From Anaerolineales bacterium (GTDB taxonomy: Bacteria; Chloroflexota; Anaerolineae; Anaerolineales; Villigracilaceae): a DNA stretch of 64,000 nucleotides. The DNA is taken from assembly GCA_025056175.1 (NCBI GenBank), contig JANWWK010000059.1, forward strand, positions 1 to 64,000, written 5' to 3'. This document shows, piece after piece, positions 53,066 through 61,307 of the stretch. Below the pieces are notes generated by a model, which was given only the letters and a program-made list of their open reading frames with translations, did not search any database and was not told the origin of the DNA. The translations under genes were made by a program, and so were the position numbers. Each line of letters starts with the position of its first letter. Position 1 is the stretch's first letter.

Positions 53066-53896
53066 CTAAATCCGCTCCGCCTTCTTCACCACATACTCGT
53101 CATAGACCCGCCGCAGCAGACGAGCAATCTCGCCCACCTGGCCCGTCCCCACCGGCTGACCGGCGACTTCCGTCACCGGCACCACACCCCGCCCGCTGGA
53201 TGTGATGAACGCCTCGTCCCAGGTTGGCAACTCCTCCACGCGCGGCGGGCGGTATTCGATACCGATTCCGTTCGAGCGCGCCAGGCGCAGCACATAGCGG
53301 CGCGTCACCCCCAGCAAAATCCCCTCGCGGGCGGTGATGATGACGCCGTTCTTCACCGCGTAAAAGTTGCTGGTTAACCCTTCCAGAATCCTGCCGTTGC
53401 GCGTCATCAGCGCCTCGTAAGCCCCGCTTTGCAAGAGCATCTGACGCGCCGAATCGCTCTCGCCAATAAACGAAGTGGTCTTCAGGCGCGGCGTTTTCCG
53501 TTCCACAGGCGATAAAATAACCCGCACGCCTCGCTGGTAAACCGTTTCATCGGGCGCTTTGAGCGGCTCCAGGGCCATGAAGACCATCCCGGCGCCTTCG
53601 GTTGTGGAGACCGTCACGCGCACGCGAGCCTCCTGCGCCGGAAAATCGCGTAACCCCTCCCGCAGCGCGGCGCGCAATTCCGAGGGCGACACCTGCGCCC
53701 GAATGCCGAGCGCCGGTAACGGGTCGTAGAGCCGGTGCAGGTGCATTTCCAGGCCGAGAACCTTCGTCCGTCCGGCATACGTGCGGAAGGTGGAATACAA
53801 TCCCTGCGGCAGCTGGCGCGAAACCGCATCCAGTGAGGAGACATCGGGTAAACCCAGAGCGTGCAGGTCAGGAGTAAGCGTATAGACGGTGAGCAT
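53066..53896 (-). CDS. Class IV aminotransferase (branched-chain or D-amino acid type)
   Basis: 276 aa from the ATG at 53896. The PLP-dependent class IV fold shows GLYSTFRTYAGRTKVLGLEMHLHRLYDPL at the start of the enzyme. The active-site Lys is in KTPRLKTTSFIGESDSAR, followed by EALMTRNGRILEGLTSNFYAVKNGVIITA and the GILLGVTRRYVLRLA block. The ligand-binding DEAFITSSGRGVVPVTEV segment is typical of ilvE/Dat-type enzymes. The substrate (branched-chain, D-amino acid or aminodeoxychorismate) cannot be settled. It is convergent with pyrG. Confidence 0.9.
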   Translation of the reverse strand: MLTVYTLTPDLHALGLPDVSSLDAVSRQLPQGLYSTFRTYAGRTKVLGLEMHLHRLYDPLPALGIRAQVSPSELRAALREGLRDFPAQEARVRVTVSTTEGAGMVFMALEPLKAPDETVYQRGVRVILSPVERKTPRLKTTSFIGESDSARQMLLQSGAYEALMTRNGRILEGLTSNFYAVKNGVIITAREGILLGVTRRYVLRLARSNGIGIEYRPPRVEELPTWDEAFITSSGRGVVPVTEVAGQPVGTGQVGEIARLLRRVYDEYVVKKAERI

Positions 53897-53947
53897 GCCC
53901 ACATTCTACCCCACAGCCGCCAAAAACGCACGCACGGCGTCCTGTTA

Positions 53948-54003
53948 TTTAGATATATGTCTAAAAAAATCCCTTGACAGGTCTGATAAGGTGATGATAA
54001 ACT
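53948..54003 (+). promoter_or_regulatory. Promoter and palindrome for the ABC-exporter leader
   Basis: TTGACA (53974-53979) is followed by TAAACT (53998-54003, 18-nt spacer) or GATAAA (53996-54001). Just upstream of the -35, TTTAGA-N6-TCTAAA (53948-53965) is an 18-bp palindrome, with inner symmetry in 16 of 18 positions. It suggests binding of a dimeric regulator (for example MarR or ArsR type), but none is encoded beside it. Confidence 0.55.
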
Positions 54004-54045
54004 CGACCAAGTTAATCTCATTCTGACGAAAGGAGGCCGCACTTC

Positions 54046-54126
54046 ATGGTGTACAACGTTGTTTTCCGCATCGCTCCCGTTTCCAGTACATCCGTACGCC
54101 CTCGGAGTGCGCCTGTTGACCGGTAA
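54046..54126 (+). CDS. Candidate 26-residue leader peptide of an attenuator
   Basis: An ORF of 26 codons (MVYNVVFRIAPVSSTSVRPR, then SAPVDR) with a strong AGGAGG (54031-54036) 9 nt before the ATG. It is basic, with no domain. It lies between the promoter and the terminator at 54156, and the next gene begins at 54217. Such translated short ORFs ahead of a terminator are known for antibiotic-inducible exporters such as Bacillus bmrCD (leader bmrB). Translation is likely because of the AGGAGG; the sensing role is inferred. Confidence 0.65.
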   Translation: MVYNVVFRIAPVSSTSVRPRSAPVDR

Positions 54127-54187
54127 CTTTCAACGGTCTGTGTCTTTGCAGTTTCAAGTCACGGCGCGCTCGCGCCGTGACTTTTTT
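54106..54187 (+). terminator. Attenuator: terminator and alternative anti-terminator pairing
   Basis: The terminator is a 12-bp stem (54156-54167 with 54172-54183) with a GCTC loop, then TTTTTT ending at 54187. The 5' arm includes GGCGCGCT (54163-54170), which can instead pair with AGTGCGCC (54106-54113), inside the leader ORF at codons 21-23, with one G-U. A ribosome at the leader stop (54124-54126) would cover that segment. One stalled earlier would leave it free. It is the layout of ribosome-mediated attenuation, with 29 nt between the T-run and the exporter ATG. Confidence 0.75.
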
Positions 54188-54216
54188 GTGTGTAGCGCCA
54201 TTTCTCTGGAGAATCT

Positions 54217-56058
54217 ATGGCAACCCTGACCGCGACTCAACCTTCGACCTACTTCGACTTCCGTAAAGCCATCACCAAAAACCGCCTGAAAGGCCTGTGG
54301 CTGGCAATGAGCGGCTACCGCCTGCCCTACCTGGGAGCAGTGACCACGCTCATGATTTCGGCACTCGCCAAAACGGCCTCGCTGCTTCTCTTGCGCTACT
54401 TCGCCGACCTGGTAGGCGGCGCAGCGCAACCCCTCGGCAAGGATTTAGGCAGCACTTTTTTGTATATCGGCCTGGGCTTTCTGGGATTGGCTGCGCTGGA
54501 AGGCACGTTTGCCTTCTTTTCGGGACGCCTGGCGGCCTACACCGCCGAGGGCATCACGCGCCGCCTGCGCAACTTTCTGTTCGACCACATTCAGCGCCTG
54601 AGTTTTTCCTATCACAGCAAAACCCCCACCGGCGACCTGATTGAGCGCGTCACTTCGGATGTGGATTCGCTGCGCCGCTTCTTCAGCGAACACGCCATCG
54701 GCATCGGGCGCATTCTGCTCTTGTTCTTCGTCAACTGGTTTGCCATCCTGAGCCTCGACCTGGAACTCGGCCTGATTTCGGTCATCGCCATTCCGCCCAT
54801 CCTGCTCGTTTCCGTGTGGTTCTTTCACAAAGTCACCAAAGCCTACGAAGCCTACCAGGAACAGGAAGCCGCGCTCTCCACCACCTTGCAGGAAAACCTG
54901 ACCGGCGTGCGCGTGGTCAAAGCATTTGCCCGTCAGGATTATGAAAAAGGCAAGTTCGAGAAAGACAACTGGGGCAAATACCTGAAAGGCAAGCTGCTGC
55001 TTCTGATGCACTCGCTCTTCTGGCCGCTTTCAGATATTGTGCTGGGCATGCAAATGCTGGGCGGCTTCGTCTTTGCCGGGCAGATGGTCATCAACGGCGA
55101 AATTACAGTTGGCACTTACCTGGCGTATGTCGGGCTGGTGGTGTGGCTCATCTGGCCGATTCGCAACCTGGGCCGCCTGATTGTAGATACCTCCACCGGC
55201 ATGGTCTCGTATGGCCGTCTGCTGGCAATTATGCAGCAGGAACAGGAAGACCTGGAGAGCGGAAAAGTCCATCCCGTCGGGCCGGTACGCGGTGAAGTTG
55301 TCTTCGAGAACGTCTCGTTCATGTACTCCGACGGAGAAACGGACGTGCTGAAGAATGTCTCGTTCCGCGTGGCTCCGGGGCAATCGGTGGCGCTCATCGG
55401 TTCCACCGGCTCCGGCAAGACCTCGCTGGTGAACCTGCTGCCGCGCTTTCACGAATACACCGGCGGGAGAATTCTGCTGGATGGCATCGCGCTCAAGGAC
55501 TATCCGCGCCGCTATCTGCGTCAGCAAATCGGCATTGTGGAACAGGAACCGTTCCTGTTCAGCCGCTCTATCCGCGAAAATATTGCGCTGGGCGTACAAC
55601 GCCCGGTAACCGACGAAGAAATCGAAGCCGCCGCCCGCGCCGCTGCCATCCACGACTCCATCATAAGCTTCCCAGATGGCTACCGCACGATTGTCGGCGA
55701 AAAGGGCGTGACCCTCTCCGGCGGGCAGAAACAGCGCGTGGCAATTGCCCGCACCCTCCTGAAGAACCCGCGCATCCTCATCCTGGATGACTCGACCTCC
55801 AGCGTGGATACCGAAACCGAAGCGGAAATCCGCCAGGCGCTCAACCGCCTGATGGAAAACCGCACCACCTTCATCATCGCCCACCGCATCCAGTCGGTGA
55901 TGAACGCCGATTTGATTCTCGTCCTGGATAAAGGCCAGGTCATCCAGATGGGAACGCACGCCGAACTGGTCGCTCAGGACGGCATGTACCGCAAAATTTA
56001 CGAGATTCAGACGCGGGTCGAAGATGAACTGGAACACGAAATCGCCTCTATTGATTGA
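54217..56058 (+). CDS. ABC exporter half-transporter, degenerate-site partner
   Basis: 613 aa. Residues 20-330 contain six membrane helices. The ATPase domain has Walker A IGSTGSGKTSLVN, Q-loop IVEQEPFLFSRSI, signature VTLSGGQKQR and Walker B RILILDDSTSSVD, in which the usual catalytic Glu is Asp. This mismatch marks the degenerate nucleotide site of heterodimeric exporters such as TM287/288 or BmrC/D. The partner gene follows at 41 nt. It probably exports drugs or lipids. The upstream leader and terminator control both genes. Confidence 0.92.
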   Translation: MATLTATQPSTYFDFRKAITKNRLKGLWLAMSGYRLPYLGAVTTLMISALAKTASLLLLRYFADLVGGAAQPLGKDLGSTFLYIGLGFLGLAALEGTFAFFSGRLAAYTAEGITRRLRNFLFDHIQRLSFSYHSKTPTGDLIERVTSDVDSLRRFFSEHAIGIGRILLLFFVNWFAILSLDLELGLISVIAIPPILLVSVWFFHKVTKAYEAYQEQEAALSTTLQENLTGVRVVKAFARQDYEKGKFEKDNWGKYLKGKLLLLMHSLFWPLSDIVLGMQMLGGFVFAGQMVINGEITVGTYLAYVGLVVWLIWPIRNLGRLIVDTSTGMVSYGRLLAIMQQEQEDLESGKVHPVGPVRGEVVFENVSFMYSDGETDVLKNVSFRVAPGQSVALIGSTGSGKTSLVNLLPRFHEYTGGRILLDGIALKDYPRRYLRQQIGIVEQEPFLFSRSIRENIALGVQRPVTDEEIEAAARAAAIHDSIISFPDGYRTIVGEKGVTLSGGQKQRVAIARTLLKNPRILILDDSTSSVDTETEAEIRQALNRLMENRTTFIIAHRIQSVMNADLILVLDKGQVIQMGTHAELVAQDGMYRKIYEIQTRVEDELEHEIASID

Positions 56059-56082
56059 ATGATGAATAAAGCCCCATCATTC
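56057..56082. repeat. Short hairpin of the GAATGATG word
   Basis: GAATGATG (56057-56064) pairs with CATCATTC (56075-56082) in the 41-nt gap of the exporter pair. It starts on the stop codon. The same word makes a long inverted repeat at 17925-17983. Confidence 0.45.
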
Positions 56083-56099
56083 TGCACAGGAGACCTTAT

Positions 56100-57923
56100 A
56101 TGTCCGATGAACTTTACGAACTTGAAGAAGAAGAGCATACCAGCCCCCTGACCGGGGCCACCTTTCGACGGATTCTTGGCCTGCTTCGGCCTCACTGGCT
56201 GTGGGTGGTCGGTTTCCTGGTCACCATCGGGTTGACCTCGTCGCTGGATTCGCTCTTCACTTATATCAACAAACAAATGATTGACGAGGGGATGATGATG
56301 GGCAGCCCCGCCACGCTCTACCGCCTGGCCGGTTATTACGCCATCCTGCAAATCGTGCAGGCGGGGCTGGTCTTCTCGTTCATTTATCTGGCGGGCGTGC
56401 TGGGCGAACGCATTCAGTACGACCTGCGCAAAGCAATGTTCGCGCACCTGCAAGACCTGTCGCTCTCTTACTACGCCCAAAACGCGGTCGGGCGGCTGAT
56501 GGCGCGCGTCACGTCCGATTCGGGCCGCGTGGCCGACCTGATGACGTGGGGGCTGGTGGATACCACCTGGGCCTTCATGAACATCGTCACAGCCACCTTC
56601 TTTATGCTCATCATCAACTGGCAGCTGGCGCTGGTGGTGTTTGCCATCGTGCCTATCCTGTTCTATATTGCCGTGCAGTTCCGCAAAAAGATTCTGGTGG
56701 AATACCGCGCCTCGCGCCGCGCCAACTCCAAAATCACCGGCGCATACAACGAGAACATTCAGGGCGTGCGTGTGGTGAAGGCGCTGGGACGGGAAACCGA
56801 AAACCTGAAGGAATTTCAGCACCTGACCGATAACATGTACCGCGCCTCGTATCGGGCGGCCTGGCTTTCGGCGCTCTTCTTGCCGACGGTGCAGGTGATT
56901 TCGGCCATCGCTTTGAGCGTCATCGTGTGGTACGGCGGGTTCCAGGCCGAAGCCGGGCTGCTGACCATCGGCGGGATTCACGCCTTCGTCTCGTATCTCA
57001 CCTTCATCATGTGGCCGGTGCAAGACCTGGCGCGCGTGTATGCCGAAATGCAACACTCCATCGCCTCGGCCGAGCGCATTTTCAAACTGCTCGATACCGA
57101 GCCAGAAGTCCGCAACCGCCCCGGCGCGGTGGAGGCCGAAACCCTGCTGGGCGAAATCGTCTTCGAGAACGTCAGTTTCTACTACGAGGAGCGCAAACCG
57201 GTGCTGACGAATTTCAACCTGCGGGTGCGCCCGGGCGAAACCATCGCCATCGTCGGCCCGACGGGTGGCGGCAAATCCACCCTCGTCAACCTGTTGTGCC
57301 GCTTCTACGAGCCGCGCACCGGACGCATCCTTATCAACGGGCGCGATTACACGGAGTACACCCTGCAAAGCATCCACAGCAAAATCGGCATCGTGCTGCA
57401 AACCCCGCACCTGTTCAGCGGAACGGTGCGCGAGAACATCCGCTACGGACGGCTCTCGGCCACCGATGCTGAAGTGGAAGAAGCCGCCAAAATTGCCGGC
57501 GCGCACGAGTTCATCACCACGCTCGAAAAAGGCTACGAGCAGAACGTGGGCGAGGGCGGCAACCTGCTCTCGGTTGGGCAGAAACAGCTCATCAGCCTGG
57601 CGCGTGCCGTGCTGGCAAAGCCGGAACTCTTCATCATGGACGAGGCCACCTCCAGCGTGGATACCCTGACCGAAGCGCTCATCCAAAAAGGCATGGAAAA
57701 TCTGATGAAAGGCCGCACGTCCTTCGTGATTGCCCACCGCCTGAGCACCATCAAGCGCGCCGACCGCATCCTGGTCATCGAAAACGGGCGCATCGCCGAA
57801 ATGGGGACGCACGCCGAACTGCTGCGCCAGCGCGGACATTACTACCGCCTGTACACCCAGCAGTTCAAGTTCGAGCGCGAGCTGGAATACTCCGCCGCGG
57901 CGCTGGTGCCGGTTATCAAATAG
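56100..57923 (+). CDS. ABC exporter half-transporter, consensus-site partner
   Basis: 607 aa. Six helices lie in residues 30-335. The ATPase domain has Walker A VGPTGGGKSTLVN, Q-loop IVLQTPHLFSGTV, an altered signature LLSVGQKQLISLARAVL (LSVGQ instead of LSGGQ) and a normal Walker B LFIMDEATSSVD. The combination of this subunit's Walker motifs with the first subunit's LSGGQ gives one competent ATP site. That pattern is typical of heterodimeric exporters. A strong terminator follows at 57933. Confidence 0.93.
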   Translation: MSDELYELEEEEHTSPLTGATFRRILGLLRPHWLWVVGFLVTIGLTSSLDSLFTYINKQMIDEGMMMGSPATLYRLAGYYAILQIVQAGLVFSFIYLAGVLGERIQYDLRKAMFAHLQDLSLSYYAQNAVGRLMARVTSDSGRVADLMTWGLVDTTWAFMNIVTATFFMLIINWQLALVVFAIVPILFYIAVQFRKKILVEYRASRRANSKITGAYNENIQGVRVVKALGRETENLKEFQHLTDNMYRASYRAAWLSALFLPTVQVISAIALSVIVWYGGFQAEAGLLTIGGIHAFVSYLTFIMWPVQDLARVYAEMQHSIASAERIFKLLDTEPEVRNRPGAVEAETLLGEIVFENVSFYYEERKPVLTNFNLRVRPGETIAIVGPTGGGKSTLVNLLCRFYEPRTGRILINGRDYTEYTLQSIHSKIGIVLQTPHLFSGTVRENIRYGRLSATDAEVEEAAKIAGAHEFITTLEKGYEQNVGEGGNLLSVGQKQLISLARAVLAKPELFIMDEATSSVDTLTEALIQKGMENLMKGRTSFVIAHRLSTIKRADRILVIENGRIAEMGTHAELLRQRGHYYRLYTQQFKFERELEYSAAALVPVIK

Positions 57924-57932
57924 CCACAAAGC

Positions 57933-57969
57933 AACTTCCCCAAATTCTTTGCGAATTTGGGGAAGTTTT
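57933..57969. terminator. Strong bidirectional terminator between exporter and GGDEF genes
   Basis: A perfect 15-bp stem AACTTCCCCAAATTC/GAATTTGGGGAAGTT with a 5-nt loop, and T-runs on both sides (GTTTTTA on plus, AACTT-complement on minus). It sits between two convergent genes. Confidence 0.85.
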
Positions 57970-57975
57970 TATTCA

Positions 57976-59403
57976 TCAAGTCTCTTTCTTCCGTTTGCGT
58001 TTATCGGCATACATCGCGTTATCAGCAAGGCGCACGGCCTGTTCCAGGTCACCTTGTTCGACGGTGGCCGCGCCGAGCGACATTTCCAACAGGGGCAAGC
58101 CATAAAATTTGTTGTTTAATTGACACAACGAATTCAGACGCTTCATCACGTCGGCGACGGTGGCGGCATCCGTTTTGGGCATGATAACGGCGAACTCGTC
58201 CCCGCCGATGCGCGCCACCACGTCCTCCTGGCGGAATCCGGCCTTCAGCACCTCGGCCGCGCGGCGGATGAGTTTGTCACCGGCCTCGTGGCCCAGGCTA
58301 TCGTTGACCTTTTTCAGCCCATCCAGGTCGGTAACCAGGATGCTCACCGGGTACTGGCGCCCACCGCCCAGCCGCTTGAGTTCCTCCTGAAAGTACATGC
58401 GGTTGTATAGCCCGGTCATCACATCGTGCGTGCCGAGATAACGCAGGTATTCCTCTGCCTTGTGACGGGCTGTGATGTCTTCCAGCGCCACCACCACCCG
58501 CTCGAAGGTCTCCTCGTAGCCAGGGTAGACCGACAAATGCAGGTGAACGTAGACCGGCTCGCCATCCAATGCGTAGTTGATTCCCTCGGTTTCGTAGGAG
58601 AGTTCGCCCTTCCACAGGTTCAGGAGTTCCAGGCGGAAGTGTTCCCCCATCTCATCGCGGAAGACTTTGTCGAGGTTCTGAAGTAAATCAGCAGCGGAAG
58701 CGGCCTTGAAGATTTCGAGCGTTTTGCGATTGACCGCAATGACACGCATCATGCTCATGCACTGCGCCACCGTCTCCGGGTGCTTCTCAATGTACTCTTC
58801 GAAGTCTTCCACGCCTTCGGAACGCAGGCGGTCGAACAAGGCCTTGATTTGGCTGTAATCTTCCTCCCAGAGCGAAATCGGCGAATTGTCGAACAGGCCG
58901 CGCAGGCGGTTTTCGCTGGCGAGCAGGGCGCGTTCAGCCTGCTTGCGCGGCGTGATGTCCTCGATGGCGATCAGTACCTGCCGCCAGGTCTGTTCGAAGC
59001 CGGGCAGAATGCGCCAGGAGAGCAGGATGTCAATCGGTTTGCCCGATAAAGTGTAGTTGACCCCCTCCCCGGCCCAGGTCAGTTCCCCGTTCCAAAGCGC
59101 GCGCAGTTCGCTGCGAAAGTGCGTTCGCATTTCGTCGCGGAAGAACTGTCCCAGGTGGGCGACCAGTTCTGCTTCATCTTGCACCTCATACAGCCGCAGC
59201 GTCTGCCGGTTGGCGCGCACGACCCGAATGCGGCCCATGCAGGCCTCAATTTCAGCGGGATGTTCATCCAGATAGGAATCCAGGTCGGTCACGCCCTGAC
59301 TGCGCAGGCTATCGAAGAAGGCTTTGATGTCGCTGAAATCCTGTTCCCAGAGCGAGATGGGAGCATATTCGAAGAGCATGGAAAAGTACCTTTCGTCAGG
59401 CAT
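57976..59403 (-). CDS. Diguanylate cyclase with tandem PAS-like sensor domains
   Basis: 475 aa (an internal ATG at 59379 with AAAGG is a possible start). Two PAS-like repeats of ~135 residues (first with YAPISLWEQDFSDIKAFFDSLR, second with NSPISLWEEDYSQIKALFDRLR) share 60-65% pattern identity by eye, each ending in the IAIEDITPRKQAE / VALEDITARHKAE helix. The GGDEF domain has RIGGDEFAVIMPKTDA, preceded by the I-site RQED, so product inhibition is likely. It makes cyclic di-GMP; no EAL domain is present. It has no membrane helix, so it senses a cytoplasmic signal. It ends against the bidirectional terminator. Confidence 0.9.
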   Translation of the reverse strand: MPDERYFSMLFEYAPISLWEQDFSDIKAFFDSLRSQGVTDLDSYLDEHPAEIEACMGRIRVVRANRQTLRLYEVQDEAELVAHLGQFFRDEMRTHFRSELRALWNGELTWAGEGVNYTLSGKPIDILLSWRILPGFEQTWRQVLIAIEDITPRKQAERALLASENRLRGLFDNSPISLWEEDYSQIKALFDRLRSEGVEDFEEYIEKHPETVAQCMSMMRVIAVNRKTLEIFKAASAADLLQNLDKVFRDEMGEHFRLELLNLWKGELSYETEGINYALDGEPVYVHLHLSVYPGYEETFERVVVALEDITARHKAEEYLRYLGTHDVMTGLYNRMYFQEELKRLGGGRQYPVSILVTDLDGLKKVNDSLGHEAGDKLIRRAAEVLKAGFRQEDVVARIGGDEFAVIMPKTDAATVADVMKRLNSLCQLNNKFYGLPLLEMSLGAATVEQGDLEQAVRLADNAMYADKRKRKKET

Positions 59404-59495
59404 AGGAAACCCTATCAGAATCGCCGAAACTTTTGATTCATCATATCACAGCCGGGCGCGCCGTTTTGTCGTAAAATCATACCAGGAGAAAAACG

Positions 59496-60182
59496 ATGAT
59501 TCCCATCCGCGATGAAAACCCTACCCGCCGCGTGCCGTTCGTCAACTACGCGCTGATTGTTCTGAACGTGCTGGTCTTCCTGTGGCAGGTCAGCCTGGGG
59601 CCGGCAGGCGAAGTCGTTCTGTACCGCATGGCGCTCATTCCGCTGGAGGTGACGCGCGGCTTCGACGTTGGCGACCTGCGTTCTCTTTTGACGAGCATGT
59701 TCATGCACGCTGGGCTGCTTCATCTGCTCGGCAACATGCTGTACCTGTGGATTTTCGGCGATAACGTGGAAGATGCGCTCGGTCACGCCCGCTATCTGTT
59801 CTTCTACCTGGCCGGGGGCGCAGCGGCTTCGCTGACGCATGTGTTCCTGTACCCGCTATCGCAAGTCCCAACCGTCGGCGCGAGCGGCGCGATTGCCGCC
59901 ACGCTGGGGGCGTATCTGCTCTTGTTCCCGCACCGGCGGGTGGTCACGCTCATCCCGTTCGGGTTCTTCCTGCAAGTGGCGCGCCTGCCGGCGGTCATCG
60001 TGCTGGGGATGTGGTTCCTGCTCGAACTCGTGCAGGGGACGCTGGCGCTGGGCATGGAGCAACTGGGCGGGGTGGCATTTTGGGCGCACATTGGCGGGTT
60101 CGTGTTTGGGATGCTGGTCGGCCCACGTCTGCGTTTGCGCCCCAGACCCGTGATTTTCTACGGAGATTGGAGCCGGTGGTAG
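59496..60182 (+). CDS. Rhomboid family intramembrane serine protease
   Basis: 228 aa, six helices. The catalytic Ser is in GASGAIAATLGAYLL and the partner His in LGGVAFWAHIGGFVFGML. The loop FMHAGLLHLLGNMLYLWIFGDNVED matches rhomboids (HxxxN motif). A basic C-terminal end follows. It cleaves transmembrane substrates within the membrane. It is followed by a gap of ~145 nt holding only a short hairpin (60207-60226), then the CDGSH gene. Confidence 0.92.
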   Translation: MIPIRDENPTRRVPFVNYALIVLNVLVFLWQVSLGPAGEVVLYRMALIPLEVTRGFDVGDLRSLLTSMFMHAGLLHLLGNMLYLWIFGDNVEDALGHARYLFFYLAGGAAASLTHVFLYPLSQVPTVGASGAIAATLGAYLLLFPHRRVVTLIPFGFFLQVARLPAVIVLGMWFLLELVQGTLALGMEQLGGVAFWAHIGGFVFGMLVGPRLRLRPRPVIFYGDWSRW

Positions 60183-60326
60183 AGACACGCTCGACGCGTC
60201 TTGCAGTGCTACCTTCAGGTAGTACGCAGCTGCACATACGAAAATCTAACAATTGGATGGTAAAAAGGGAGCAATATCGCTGTTCGAGCAAACCGCTCAA
60301 CCATTTCATGCCAGGAGGATTTTCCC

Positions 60327-60557
60327 ATGTCTGCCCCCCTTACCATCACGGCACGCGAAAATGGTCCATACCTGATTGCCGGGCAGGCCACCTATACAGA
60401 TGCCGAAGGCAAAACCCAAAAAAGCGAAGGCAAAATGATTGCCCTGTGCCGCTGCGGCCAATCAGCCAACAAGCCGTTTTGCGATGGCACGCACAAAAAG
60501 GCCGGTTTTACCGCGCCTGCACTGGAGCTGACAGTGACGAGTGGAGCAGGTCAGTGA
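60327..60557 (+). CDS. CDGSH iron-sulfur domain protein
   Basis: 76 aa with AGGAGG 9 nt upstream. The 2Fe-2S CDGSH motif is CRCGQSANKPFCDGTHKKAGF, the C-x-C-x2-S/T-x3-P-x-C-D-G-S/A/T-H signature with three Cys and one His. Bacterial CDGSH proteins have unknown function and may sense redox or iron. It is a small monocistronic gene: the terminator at 60543 overlaps its last codons, with the stop inside the hairpin loop. Confidence 0.9.
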   Translation: MSAPLTITARENGPYLIAGQATYTDAEGKTQKSEGKMIALCRCGQSANKPFCDGTHKKAGFTAPALELTVTSGAGQ

Positions 60558-60570
60558 CCTGCTCCGTTTT
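60543..60570 (+). terminator. Intrinsic terminator overlapping the CDGSH gene stop
   Basis: GGAGCAGG and CCTGCTCC (60543-60550, 60558-60565) with the stop codon inside the loop (60551-60557), followed by GTTTTC. It ends the CDGSH transcript. Confidence 0.8.
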
Positions 60571-60671
60571 CTAAAACTTCTGCTCGCTCTTCAGACGAAC
60601 TGCAAAGACTCCCCCACTGGTGAATATGCTCTACGAGAGGGGCTTCTGTTGAGAACGAAAAACGATACTTT

Positions 60672-61307
60672 TCAGCACGCCAGGACGTATAACATGCTCA
60701 GCACCGAAACATCCGCCAGCAGATGAGAAAGCGCCGCCGGCAGCAGGCTGCCACTGAGACGAACCGATTGCCGCCATCCCCAGCTCACCCCCGCCAGCAC
60801 AAGAAAGCCAATACAGACCCACACCGGCGCGGCAAACAAGAGCATGATGATTATATGGTAGCCGGCAAAGAGAAAATCTATCAGACGCGGTCGCGGCGAG
60901 TCGTTGCCCAACACGCCCCGCCAGTACCATTCTTCCAAAAAGGGGTTGACCAGCGAAAAGTAAGCAAGAAACAGCGGCCAGGTCTCACAGCGCAAGCGGA
61001 GCGCTTCGACCCGTGCAGGGTAATCGGGCAGAATGCCCCCCAGGGGCCAGAGCAGCCAAAGAAGCGGGCCAGCGGCCAGGCCGCCAAAAGTCAGGGGCAG
61101 GAGAATGTGCCTCGAAACGGGAGCAAGTAACCGCCGCGCCTGTTTCCAGTTCGGAAGCAGAAGCGGTAACAGGGCGAGATGGAAGCCAATCAGCGCGCCC
61201 CAGGCGCTTCGAGTGAGCATCATCCCCCAAAAAACCGCCAGGTAAGGCAAGAGAACCCAGAGAAAACGCAGATTACGCGCCAAGACCAATGGCCTGCTGA
61301 ACGGCAC
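60672..61307 (-). CDS. CPBP-family intramembrane metalloprotease-like protein
   Basis: About 211 aa. The start is uncertain: a GTG at 61307, or TTG at 61289 or 61283; a longer ATG start at 61388 would run deep into the patatin gene. About seven hydrophobic helices. The Abi/CAAX protease signature is FLEEWYWRGVL (EExxxR) followed by FAGYHIIIMLLF and a late SHLLADVS His. It may be a proteolytic or bacteriocin-immunity type membrane enzyme. It overlaps the end of the patatin gene and is probably co-transcribed with it. Confidence 0.78.
   Translation of the reverse strand: MPFSRPLVLARNLRFLWVLLPYLAVFWGMMLTRSAWGALIGFHLALLPLLLPNWKQARRLLAPVSRHILLPLTFGGLAAGPLLWLLWPLGGILPDYPARVEALRLRCETWPLFLAYFSLVNPFLEEWYWRGVLGNDSPRPRLIDFLFAGYHIIIMLLFAAPVWVCIGFLVLAGVSWGWRQSVRLSGSLLPAALSHLLADVSVLSMLYVLAC

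Noticed and set aside
56007-57929. Long minus-strand ORF of 640 codons over the ABC exporter
   Set aside because: It lies opposite an unmistakable ABC transporter gene, and its translation shows no domain; shadow of a coding region.
60207-60226. Short hairpin GTGCTACC/GGTAGTAC between rhomboid and CDGSH genes
   Set aside because: Too short and lacks a T-run, so it is not listed as a terminator; nothing else of note in that 145-nt gap.
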